45,116 nucleotides of DNA from Vreelandella lionensis. GTDB lineage: Bacteria; Pseudomonadota; Gammaproteobacteria; Pseudomonadales; Halomonadaceae. Made by a program: the position numbers and the translations under genes. Of the stretch, positions 7,839 to 15,820 are shown piece by piece; the first letter of the stretch is position 1; each line of letters starts with the position of its first letter. Below the pieces are notes generated by a model. That model did no database searches. It was not told where the DNA came from and saw only the letters and a program-made list of their open reading frames with translations. Where the stretch lies: assembly GCF_002087295.1 (NCBI RefSeq), contig NZ_MWVI01000064.1, positions 1 through 45,116 on the forward strand, written 5' to 3'.

Positions 7839-7961
7839 TTATTTTTTAAATAGATACTTAACGAGAGCCCCAATACCGAGCACAAGCAGTATTAGGACAA
7901 GAAGCCCTATCAGCCCCATCCCCCACATCATTGCATCACCGTTCATCATTCCATCCATCAT
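7839..7961 (-). CDS. Met-rich small membrane protein, 40 aa
   Basis: ATG 7961 follows GGGAG by about 8 bases and the frame ends at TAA 7841-7839. The N-terminus is very rich in Met (seven in the first 15 residues: MMDGMMNGDAMMWGM). One membrane helix follows (LIGLLVLILLVLGIGALV), then a basic end (KYLFKK). Single-span Met-rich peptides of this kind occur beside copper, silver and mercury resistance genes, so soft-metal binding is a reasonable guess, not shown. A second, broken copy lies at 7566-7698. Confidence 0.6.
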   Translation of the reverse strand: MMDGMMNGDAMMWGMGLIGLLVLILLVLGIGALVKYLFKK

Positions 7962-8166
7962 TGTTTCTCTCCCTTTCTATCTCATTTACAGTAATGGTTA
8001 CGTTAAGCACACCTCGCTTAGCTTTTCCTGCCGATAACGCCACGCCTTGAATTTCATCCTGACTTGGATTCGCTTTTTGTCGATTTGCACGAGCTATCTT
8101 CTTACCCTTTCCTCGTGGGCTGATTGTTACAAAGTCAGTACTTCAGTCCCTGTACAGCACCTATAG

Positions 8167-8212
8167 AGGGTCGGCAACGATTCTGACGAAATCCTCCAAA
8201 ATGTGCCTTAAC
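8167..8212 (+). repeat. Left terminal inverted repeat of the transposon
   Basis: It begins AGGGTCGGCAACGATTCTG and ends in TTAAC, 9 bases from the tnpA stop. It matches the right end in reverse complement except for three bases near the inner end and two extra G at the right outer end. TATAG precedes it. Confidence 0.85.
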
Positions 8213-8221
8213 CTATTGTAT

Positions 8222-11194
8222 TTAAATTATTTTGGCGTTGTAGCTCATGGGTGAAACCTGCCGATCAAAATCAAGCGTATAATCGCCAAATCGGTTGATA
8301 TGGTCCGTGCGGTATGGGGCCAGCCCTTTGAGAATATCGTGATCAATATGATGACCGCGCTCTTTGAGATCTTTAAGGGTTAACGTCATCGACTCCACAT
8401 TGTGAAGAATGACCAGGTTGGCCACCAAGTGGTTATATTTGATCACCTTCCGTTGCTCGTGACGGATATTCTCGGCGATCACCCCCTCGCCGCCGAAGAA
8501 CAGCCATTTCACGAACTGGTTGAACTCTTCCGTTTTGTTCGTCTCCGCATGAATGGTTCGCCGCAACTCCACGCTGCCAATGTAGTCCAGAAGAAAGGTT
8601 GTCCGAACGACCCTCCCCAGTTCCCGGAAAGCAAAGTAGAGTTTGTTCTTGAGGCTTGCGGTACCTAAACGTCGCAGTACCGTGGACGGTGCGATTTTTC
8701 CAGCCTTAATCGATAGCGCCACCCGGAGCATGTCCGGCACATGGGTTTCAATCAGTTTCCAGTTGATAGTCTCGCTGAACAAAGCATTGATGTGCTCATA
8801 CCGTTGGCGTTTGTCAGACTTGTAGAACACCAGCTGCTTCAGATTCCGGATGCGGGGCATCAGGTTGATACCCAGCAGGTAAGCCAACCCGAAGACGGGC
8901 GCACTTTGCGCCTGAGTATCGCCATGCAAGGTGTCAGGCTGGATATCGGAATCGTTTTTGATTAGCCCGTCAAGGATGTAAATGGCCTCATAAACGCCGC
9001 AAGGGATGAAGTGGCTGAACAGGCGGATGTATTTGTCGGAGACGTGGTAGTAGCCCACCCCGCCGTAGCCACCGTACCGTATGTGGTATTCCGATAGCAG
9101 ATTCTGTTCGTACAGGTTCCATTTTGTGCCATCGGCGGCAGCCCGCTGGCCAGTTCCCCAGTGTCGCGGCAGCCGGTAGCGGTTGTAGGCATTGATAACC
9201 TGCACAATGGCCTGCTCCAAGCGCTCTTCGGTGACATGCCGCAGGTTGAGCCAGGACACCTGCCGGCGATTAAGTGTCGTGATGGATCGGGCGGTCTGAG
9301 TTGGCCCGAGATTGCAGCCATAGCAAAACAAGGTCGAAACAAAGCGGGTACGGGGGTCTTCCAGCTTGCTCTCAAACCCGGAAAGTGGTCCAAAGCGTTT
9401 GTGGAGGCCCAGCCATTTTTCGGCTTCCACCAGGATGTCGAGGATATTCTTTTCGGGCAAATTCTGGGATAACTGCTTGTCGATCTCAGCTAACCCATCC
9501 GGAGGCGCCGTACGACGGTGCTTCCGGATCACCAGCTCTTCACCATGGAAGACGGCGTATTCATTCTCCGGGAAGCCACGGTCAATGCGGTCGGCCGTTT
9601 CGCTCAACCGAGAGTGGGCTTGTGCCACAAAAGCGGCTGGATCGGATTCGATATCAATCATCGCACTGTAGTCCGCTATCTGGGCATCATAGACTTTCCA
9701 ATCCACCAGCTGATCGCGGTAGTCACTATACTGGTCGCTGTTCGCGACCGCGAGATCGCCGGAAATCAGTTCACGCTTCACCTGTGTCAGTACGCCCAGC
9801 TCGAAATACTTCCGGTAGACCATGCCGGGCGGTAGCTGGCTTGGCCCCGACCCCAATACCAAACGGCGCCAACGCTCCGGTAGCCAAGACACGTCGACGG
9901 GTTGAGTACTGAGCACAAGGCATTCCTTACGGCTGTGCCGGTGCTTTTTCAGAGTCGCAATCGCCTCAATCAAAGATTGATCGTGGCTGGTTGCCGCCAG
10001 ATCCAGTAGTTCAAGGCAATTGAATAACAGGGGGCGTAACGGGCGGTAGGGTTGCAGCATGAACGGGATGAAGTTATTGCCAGCATAGGCCATGTGTTCC
10101 TCACACTCTGCCAGTAATTCATCAGGATCGCTCTGGATGGCAGCCGCCACTCGGGCACCTCGCTCGGAGTCCGTTGGCGCTTCCTGGACGGCGGTCAGTA
10201 CGTCACGCAGTTGAGCCACCAGCCTGTCCATGCGTTTCATGTGATCCAGGTGATACTGGTTCAGGTTGGCTTCTGCCTTGGTCTTGATGTTGCGCATCTT
10301 GCGAACAAAGATGTCGACCGCATCGTCCATCGCGCGACGCAATTGGGCATGGACCAGCAGAACCATCAAAGCGTAGCGTTTGGTGCTTTGCATGGCCTTG
10401 ATGTTGGCCGCGCCCAGCGCTCGTGCTTCCAGTATGAAGTGGTGATATTTGGCGGCGGGAATGTGATCAACAGCGGGCAATTGTTGACACCAACCCTGAA
10501 GCCATTCCAGGTGCTGAAGATACTTCTTCACTTCCGTATTGGTCGGCTTTTTGGGTTCCTGTTTCAACTTATGCCAACTGGTATGAGGGGAATCATCCGG
10601 CACTTGCAGCAACTGGTCAAATTCGTTTTTTTGATGCGCTGTCAAACCCACATTGAGCGTCCGAAAGTAACCGGTATTGACCGTGCTGCGAGCCTGACGC
10701 GCGGTCCGTTGCAACGTTGAAAAACCCGGTAACTCAAAACGCTGGCGCACCAGCTCTTCAATCACCACATTGATGATGTCCGCCAGGTCCTGCTTGGTGG
10801 TGGCCGCTTCACGCGCTAGTTCCCGTACAATTGCCTTGCCTTCAACGGTGAACGCCTTGATGCCCACCTGTTGACGAACCGTCTCCAGCATCCGCTGACG
10901 GGCGCCGCCATTGCGGTCGTAGACCCTGAGCTGGCTCAATGCGAGATGTGAAAGGTCGTCGCACGCCAGAATGTGCGTTGTAATGGATTGGGGAACGGCT
11001 TTGAGATGGACAAAGTAGCCCAGACGCTGCACTGTTTTCAGGAGAATGAGTAGGGCGCCACGAGCAGCCGGAGTTCGACCGTGCTTTCGGGCAAAGGATC
11101 GTTCCTGGGTAGAGGGTGTATAAATTTCTGCCAGTTCTTGATCCGAGACCACCGCCTTCAATCGCGGATAGGCGGTTTCATGGAGGCTACTCAT
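8222..11194 (-). CDS. tnpA: Tn3-family transposase TnpA
   Basis: The protein has 990 aa, full length for the Tn3 superfamily, and acts at the transposon ends. The catalytic triad is visible: D near 687 (RAAADGTKWN), D near 758 (LHGDTQAQSAPVFGLAYLLG) and E near 888 (NKTEEFNQFVKWLFFGGEG). The N-terminal half is the usual DUF4158-like DNA-binding and helical part. Start ATG 11194 has AAGGA upstream. The gene ends next to the left inverted repeat. The frame is uninterrupted, in contrast to most cargo genes, so the transposition function may be alive. Confidence 0.95.
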   Translation of the reverse strand: MSSLHETAYPRLKAVVSDQELAEIYTPSTQERSFARKHGRTPAARGALLILLKTVQRLGYFVHLKAVPQSITTHILACDDLSHLALSQLRVYDRNGGARQRMLETVRQQVGIKAFTVEGKAIVRELAREAATTKQDLADIINVVIEELVRQRFELPGFSTLQRTARQARSTVNTGYFRTLNVGLTAHQKNEFDQLLQVPDDSPHTSWHKLKQEPKKPTNTEVKKYLQHLEWLQGWCQQLPAVDHIPAAKYHHFILEARALGAANIKAMQSTKRYALMVLLVHAQLRRAMDDAVDIFVRKMRNIKTKAEANLNQYHLDHMKRMDRLVAQLRDVLTAVQEAPTDSERGARVAAAIQSDPDELLAECEEHMAYAGNNFIPFMLQPYRPLRPLLFNCLELLDLAATSHDQSLIEAIATLKKHRHSRKECLVLSTQPVDVSWLPERWRRLVLGSGPSQLPPGMVYRKYFELGVLTQVKRELISGDLAVANSDQYSDYRDQLVDWKVYDAQIADYSAMIDIESDPAAFVAQAHSRLSETADRIDRGFPENEYAVFHGEELVIRKHRRTAPPDGLAEIDKQLSQNLPEKNILDILVEAEKWLGLHKRFGPLSGFESKLEDPRTRFVSTLFCYGCNLGPTQTARSITTLNRRQVSWLNLRHVTEERLEQAIVQVINAYNRYRLPRHWGTGQRAAADGTKWNLYEQNLLSEYHIRYGGYGGVGYYHVSDKYIRLFSHFIPCGVYEAIYILDGLIKNDSDIQPDTLHGDTQAQSAPVFGLAYLLGINLMPRIRNLKQLVFYKSDKRQRYEHINALFSETINWKLIETHVPDMLRVALSIKAGKIAPSTVLRRLGTASLKNKLYFAFRELGRVVRTTFLLDYIGSVELRRTIHAETNKTEEFNQFVKWLFFGGEGVIAENIRHEQRKVIKYNHLVANLVILHNVESMTLTLKDLKERGHHIDHDILKGLAPYRTDHINRFGDYTLDFDRQVSPMSYNAKII

Positions 11195-11464
11195 ACGCAG
11201 TCCTTCGCTATGGGGTTCCAGTGAAAGGCATTAGCCCACAGTACTTTCGCTCTTGAGGGGGGCATTGCTTATAGTAGGCAGCAATTCGTCAAGACCAAAG
11301 GAACCGCCCGTTATTTTGTGAACGCCACGCTCGCTTTACGTTACGGGATTATTCGGTCATCGATCGCCGGTTCCCCGATTTATTGAATCGTTACACCACA
11401 CCGCAGACTGATTCGAGCTATGGCCATTGAGCATCTTTCCCCCCCCACTGATCATTCACACCTA

Positions 11465-11716
11465 CCAACGCCTTTCTAGTGCCCAGCTAATCGCTCTGGC
11501 AGGGACCGGGCTAACGACGGTGGCGCTGGCGCCGCTGGCCCATGACTGACGGGCGGCAGTGCGGGCCAGGTGCTCGGCATTGCGCTGGCCCTGAAGATGA
11601 TTGCCTACGCCCTAATAGCACCTCTGTTTGGGGCTGTTGCCCAAAAACTTCCCCGCCGTACTCTGCTGGTCACACTGGACATTCTGAGGGCCTGCGGGGT
11701 TGCCCTTTGTCACTGA
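11465..11716 (+). pseudogene. MFS transporter N-terminal remnant
   Basis: With one frameshift the plus strand reads YQRLSSAQLIALAGTGLTTV, then GGSAGQVLGIALALKMIAYA, then LPRRTLLVTLDILRA. This is the first three-helix part of a drug-exporter-like major facilitator. It ends abruptly at the mer relic. The 270 bp between it and tnpA hold nothing I recognise. Confidence 0.5.
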
Positions 11717-11769
11717 GGTTTGGCAGGGGGCCCACTCTGGCTAGGGTAGGTACAAAATTTTCGCCCAAC

Positions 11770-12175
11770 CCCTTCATGTAATGACGCAATTAAGGGGCAC
11801 GAGATATTGCCCTCTTGGGCGCAGCACCGATCAACCATGGCGCTCAGTAAAACCTCAATTTGCTGTAGCTTTTCGATCTTCCCACGTACGTCGTGCAACT
11901 TTGCGCTCCGCGAGAGTGCTGGCTTCCTGGCAGTGGGTGCCGTCTTCGAGTCGGAGCAGGTCGCTAACCTCATCGAGACTGAAGCCTAACTGCTGCGATG
12001 TTTTCACAAAGCTCAACCTGCCGATATCGCTGGGACCGTAGCGTCGAATACCCCCGAGAGGACGCTGGGGCTCAGGTATTAACCCACGTCGCTGGTAGTA
12101 GCGGATGGTCTCAACTGAGACGTTCGCCGCCTTAGCCAGCCCCCCGATGGTCAATGAGTTCATTTCATCCGGCAT
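11770..12175 (-). pseudogene. merR: Frameshifted merR (mercury regulator relic)
   Basis: The first 90 residues are a typical Mer[56 protein letters not shown], with the first Hg-binding Cys in DGTHC. Near 11900 an extra base shifts the frame. The correct tail continues one frame over ([16 protein letters not shown], then VDRCCAQEGNISCPLIASL) with the remaining Cys. The product is truncated after about 106 aa and would lack the metal-binding C-terminus. It is divergent from the merT relic, as in Tn501/Tn21. Confidence 0.8.
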
Positions 12176-12180
12176 TTGCC

Positions 12181-12202
12181 TTGACTCCGTAGTTGACTAC
12201 GG
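12181..12202 (+). promoter_or_regulatory. mer promoter/operator relic
   Basis: TTGACT is followed by the dyad CCGTAG-TTGA-CTACGG, the layout of the MerR operator in PmerT. The -10 region after a 19 bp spacer (CAAGCT) is poor. It differs from the second copy at 18338 in the dyad centre. Confidence 0.7.
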
Positions 12203-12248
12203 CCTCAAGCTTAACCTATCGAACAAGGCCGTAGAAGGTGTAATTGCA

Positions 12249-12427
12249 ATATCAGAGTTGAATTCCGAGTCACAATCCGGTCGCGAGTCGTTAATCGCAG
12301 GCGGGGTTGCAGCCTGCTCGCGTCGGCCTGCTGTCTGGGCACCTTGGCCCTGATCGCCCTGGGGGGTTCCGGTGCCTGGATCGGCAACCTGGCGAAGTCT
12401 GCGAGGTACCGCAAGTGCGCACCGCTT
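12249..12427 (+). pseudogene. merT: merT relic with lost start and internal deletion
   Basis: The sequence follows the intact merT at 18406 but its start is ATA, one base is missing in the first helix, and a deletion joins the GAWIGNL region directly to the VPQVRTA region. After ACCGCTT it switches to an ISL3-type transposase. It is non-functional. Confidence 0.75.
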
Positions 12428-13197
12428 CGAGACACCCCGCTACCTAGGTATCGACGAGCTGTACCTGAACCGCCGCTACCTCTGCATCCTGACCAACCTG
12501 GAGGAGCGTACCTTGTTAGACCTGCTGCCCGGTCGTCAGCAGGAGGCAGTGACGAAGCGGCTCATGAGCATGACCGAGCGCGACAAGATCGAGATCGTCA
12601 GCATGGACATGTGGAAGCCATATCGCCGTGCCGTCCAGGCGGCGCTGCCACAGGCCCGCATCGTGGTCGATAAGTTCCATGTTGTGCGTATGGCCAACGA
12701 AGCCCTGGAGAAGGTCCGCAAGGGGCTCAGGAAGGAGCTGAAGGCCAACCAACGCCGAACCCTCAAGGGTGACCGGAAGACCTTGCTGAAGCGGGCTCAC
12801 GACGTCTCCGACCGCGAACGTCTCATCATGGAAACCTGAATGGGGGCCTTCCCCCAGCTCCTGGCAGCCTACGAGCACAAGGAGCGGTTCTACCACATCT
12901 GGGACTGTGCCAGCCGGCGAGATGCTGAGCAGGCGCTGGCTGCCTGGATTGACGACATCCCAGTCACCAATGCCTTCACGGAGTCGATCAACCGGCTGGC
13001 CAAGGACAAGAACCGCGATGGCCGGGGCTACTCATTCGAGGTGATGCGGGCCCGGATGCTCTACCAAGCACAAGAAGAAGGTGCCGCAGACCAAGGAATC
13101 CCCCTTCCTGGGCAAGGCCACCATGACCTACGGCATGGGTCTACCCGAGCCCGAGAAGAACTTCGGTGTCGATCTATCAACCTTCTGGGAAAATTAA
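12428..13197 (+). pseudogene. ISL3-family transposase remnant
   Basis: The 5' part is missing; the gene starts at the junction with the merT relic. Visible: YLGIDELYLNRRYLCILTNL (first catalytic D region), SMDMWKPYRRAV (second D), FTESINRLAKDKNRDGRGY (E region). A TGA at 12837-12839 replaces a Trp codon (MET-stop-MGAFPQLL). Near 13068 one base change moves the frame to the true C-terminus (KVPQTKESPFLGKATMTYG, ending FGVDLSTFWEN). Confidence 0.8.
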
Positions 13198-13213
13198 GAT
13201 ATCGGTGGGCCTA

Positions 13214-13245
13214 CAGGGATCGTCAACCAATTAATCCGGATACCC
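13214..13245 (-). repeat. Probable right end of the ISL3-type IS
   Basis: Read on the minus strand it begins GGGTATCCGGATTAATTGG, which resembles the ends of ISPpu12/ISPst2-type ISL3 elements as I remember them. It lies 17 bases past the transposase stop. The matching left end is absent, consistent with the 5' truncation. Confidence 0.45.
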
Positions 13246-13362
13246 ATTTTCTAATGGCGACAGCTTGACCGTATCTCAAATGAGATGCGCAATAGCGTCA
13301 TGTATGACACTCGGATAATTTATCATGGCTCACACTTCAATGCTGGGTAACGGAGGACGAAG

Positions 13363-13509
13363 GTGAGCAACAATTATGCGGTCACCATTGTATGTGCTGG
13401 CCTGGATGATGTTCTCCGGGGTAAATTCTTGGAGAGCGTGCGCGGCCCCCAGAATTGGGCAGTGGCCAGCGTCATCCGCCAAGTACAACTCGCCCTACGG
13501 TGTTTATAA
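13363..13509 (+). CDS. Small ORF, 48 aa
   Basis: GTG 13363 follows GGAGG by 6 bases; the frame reads MSNNYAVTIVCAGLDDVLRG to ALRCL and stops at TAA. It has no recognised domain, signal or membrane helix. The strong ribosome site is the main support. It could be the 5' part of a truncated gene. Confidence 0.4.
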   Translation: MSNNYAVTIVCAGLDDVLRGKFLESVRGPQNWAVASVIRQVQLALRCL

Positions 13510-13513
13510 TTAA

Positions 13514-13891
13514 TCACAAGTAGATGGCGCTTAGAAGGGCTGCACAGACGATCCATAGGGTGATAAATACCCCCGCTGCCATGCGGCTTACCGGACGCTC
13601 GGTGGCTTTGGCGGCGGTTTCTCGGTGCTCGCTTATTACCTCTGGCGGGATAAGCCTCACGACCAGCATGATTCCGAGCGGCGCGATGATGATGTCATCC
13701 ACGTAGCCGAGCACGGGAATGAAGTCGGGGATCAAGTCGATGGGCGAGACAGCATAGGCCGCGACAACCACCGCAAGCGCCTTTGCGAACCACGGGGTGC
13801 AGGGATCACGAGCGGAAAGCCAGACCGCGTGTACGTCACGCTTGATGGTTCGTGCCCATTGCTTGGCGTTCGAAACCAGCTTTATTGTCAT
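13514..13891 (-). CDS. DUF1232 (YkvA-type) membrane protein, copy A
   Basis: This 125 aa protein has the family signature AVSPIDLIPDFIPVLGYVDD (residues ~47-66) and hydrophobic segments around 37-50, 65-80 and 108-124. DUF1232 proteins are small inner-membrane proteins of unknown function. A second, clearly related copy (PILGYLDDIILVPRGI) sits at the other side of the transposon cargo (23191-23574). Its neighbour at 13910 is an MFS fragment. Confidence 0.8.
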   Translation of the reverse strand: MTIKLVSNAKQWARTIKRDVHAVWLSARDPCTPWFAKALAVVVAAYAVSPIDLIPDFIPVLGYVDDIIIAPLGIMLVVRLIPPEVISEHRETAAKATERPVSRMAAGVFITLWIVCAALLSAIYL

Positions 13892-13909
13892 AGTAAGTGT
13901 CTCTGTACG

Positions 13910-14347
13910 CTACGCATTACGGACGCGGAGCATAGCCAATGTCCCGGCCGCCATCAGCAGGGCCGCCAAGCCAAAGCCGAGAGTCGGCGAGACTGCGGTC
14001 CACACCAAACCGACCGTGGCGCTGGAGACGAACTTGGCCGTCCCGTTGACCGTCCCCAGCGCACCATAGCTGATCATCAGGGTGTCGGCCTGCACCATTT
14101 CGGCTGTCACCGTGGACTCCAACGCTTCCTCGACAGTGACGTACAAGCCAGCGACGAAGAAGATGACGGCGAGCAGCGGCACGCTGTCTACCGAAAGCCA
14201 GAAGGCCAGTGCTGTCAAAACGGCCGTGAGCGTTCCCAGAACATACCCGCCGACCAGCATGGGGAGATGGCCGACGGCGATCCGCCATAGCGCCGACCGG
14301 GTAGGACATCTCGACCTGCACTTGCCGACGGTGGTCATCGGTGCCAT
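13910..14347 (-). pseudogene. MFS transporter C-terminal fragment
   Basis: From about residue 25 the frame encodes helices of a major facilitator C-terminal domain: PMLVGGYVLGTLTAVLTALA, GLYVTVEEALESTVTAEMV, ISYGALGTVNGTAKFVSSA, PTLGFGLAALLMAAGTLAM. The N-terminal six helices are missing and the upstream residues are unrelated. It is probably part of the same kind of exporter seen broken at 11465 and 7080. Confidence 0.65.
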
Positions 14348-14392
14348 GAATTCGTGACAAACCTGATTTTGATTCAGTGTAGTAGGTCATGG

Positions 14393-15232
14393 TCAAATAA
14401 TCACCGTTGACAGCGTGTCAGGAGGCCCCGTCGTGGCTTCGCTTACCGCCGGCATATTCCCGGCTGGCGCAACCACCAGCAATCCCGAGTCCTCCATGGG
14501 TAGCCCGAGCACCTCCAACTGATCGGCACCGGGTACGAAAGTCGCCGGCTCGGGCCACCGCCTGTCGCACATCCGGATCCCGGAAGAATACGCGCTCCGA
14601 GATACGATACTGGATGACTAGGCTGTTACCCTGGCGCATGGCGTACGCCTGGGCAGGCTCGCCCCCCACTCGGGTCATCCAGGTTGCCAGCACCCGGCTG
14701 TTTGCCCACGGCGATGGCGGAGACACTTCCGAGCCGCCGGCCTGGCGAGGCAGTTCCTCAAGGGCGACACGCTGATAATCGCTCAGCACGTCACTGACCA
14801 TGGGAATCCTGTTGATATTATCCGGCGTCAGGCTGGGCATCAGCAGTACCGCTGCCAGTACCAGGGAAACGGCCCAACCGCCGCTGCCAATCACAACCGA
14901 CGGGCGAAGGCTGCTCAGCCAGCGTTTCAGATTCGTCATGCGGCGACGACCGGATGGGCGCTTGCCACCGGCGGGGGCGGTCGCAAGGGCGATATCGAGC
15001 CGCCCGTCAAAATCGGCGGACAGTCCCGGGGGGGGTATCATCTGCAGTCGTTCGGAAAGAATTCGCTGACGTTCAACATCTGTTGGCAGGTCTCGCATCC
15101 AGCAAGATGGGCCTCGACCAGGGCGGTGTGATGCTCATCCAACTCACCATCGGCATAGCCCGCCAGCCAATCCTGGATTTCGGCGTGCAGGTCGGACCAT
15201 TCGTGGGCGTCTGTGTTTTTGAGATCACTCAT
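14393..15232 (-). pseudogene. Anti-sigma factor, broken by two frameshifts
   Basis: The start ATG 15232 overlaps the sigma-factor stop. The N-terminus has the zinc-binding anti-sigma motif (YADGELDEHHTALVEAHLAG, CETC). Near 15060 the frame shifts: the first product would end at 64 aa, while RILSERLQMIPPPGLSADF continues in another frame. One membrane helix follows (VVIGSGGWAVSLVLAAVLLM) and a periplasmic part (GNSLVIQYRISERVFF). Near 14545 a second shift leads to the natural C-terminus (DQLEVLGLPMEDSGLLVVAP), stop 14395-14393. Intact, it would hold the ECF sigma factor at the membrane. As read, sigma would be uncontrolled. Confidence 0.68.
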
Positions 15233-15809
15233 GGGAATTCACCGATGTGTATTTTGTGTGGCTGGCAGCCAGGGACCTCGGGCTTGCCTTGATCAGTCGC
15301 TTAGCGAGCAGGCGCCGCGCGCGTGACAGGCGACTCATGACCGTCCCCGGTGCCAGGTCCAGAATTTGTGCGATATCCTGATAGCTCAGCTCCTCAAAGT
15401 CCCGCAACAGAATGACCTGCTGAAAGCTGTCCGGCAGGGCGTGAACCGCAGCCATGACCTGCGCATCGCTCTGGTTTTTCAGGAGCTGATCGAAGGGGCC
15501 CGGGGCACTGCAGGGATACTCATTCAACACCGCGTCACCGGTGGTCAGCACCGGAGCCAGTTGCTGCCGGCGCCCATCCCGCCGATAGTCATCGGCAACC
15601 ACCCGGTTGAGAATCCTTAGCAGCCAGGCGTAGGCCGCCACGTGATCGTCCAGTTGGTCAAAGTCCCGCCAGGCCCGGAGCAAGGTCTCCTGGGTCCAGT
15701 CCTCCGCCATTTCCTGTGAGGGGGCCTGGCGTTGCGCAACACCGTACAGGCGGTAGCGCCAGGGCCGTACCAGTGTGTCGAATTGCTGCCTGCTTCCGGT
15801 GCTGCGCAT
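15225..15809 (-). CDS. ECF-type RNA polymerase sigma factor
   Basis: The 194 aa protein has region 2 (AEDWTQETLLRAWRDFDQL and a WLLRILNRVVADDYRR segment) and region 4 (ALPDSFQQVILLRDFEELS, QDIAQILDLAPGTVMSRLSR). It starts 11 bases after the stop of the cytochrome gene and overlaps the anti-sigma start (ATGAGTGA), so all three form one operon. I infer that it drives its own operon in answer to a periplasmic or redox signal; the inducer is unknown. Confidence 0.85.
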   Translation of the reverse strand: MRSTGSRQQFDTLVRPWRYRLYGVAQRQAPSQEMAEDWTQETLLRAWRDFDQLDDHVAAYAWLLRILNRVVADDYRRDGRRQQLAPVLTTGDAVLNEYPCSAPGPFDQLLKNQSDAQVMAAVHALPDSFQQVILLRDFEELSYQDIAQILDLAPGTVMSRLSRARRLLAKRLIKASPRSLAASHTKYTSVNSHE

Positions 15810-15820
15810 GGGGCTGCCCG

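Noticed and set aside
9301..9912. Long rightward frame opposite tnpA
   Set aside because: Antisense shadow of a full-length transposase; no ribosome site and Arg/Pro/Ser-rich composition.
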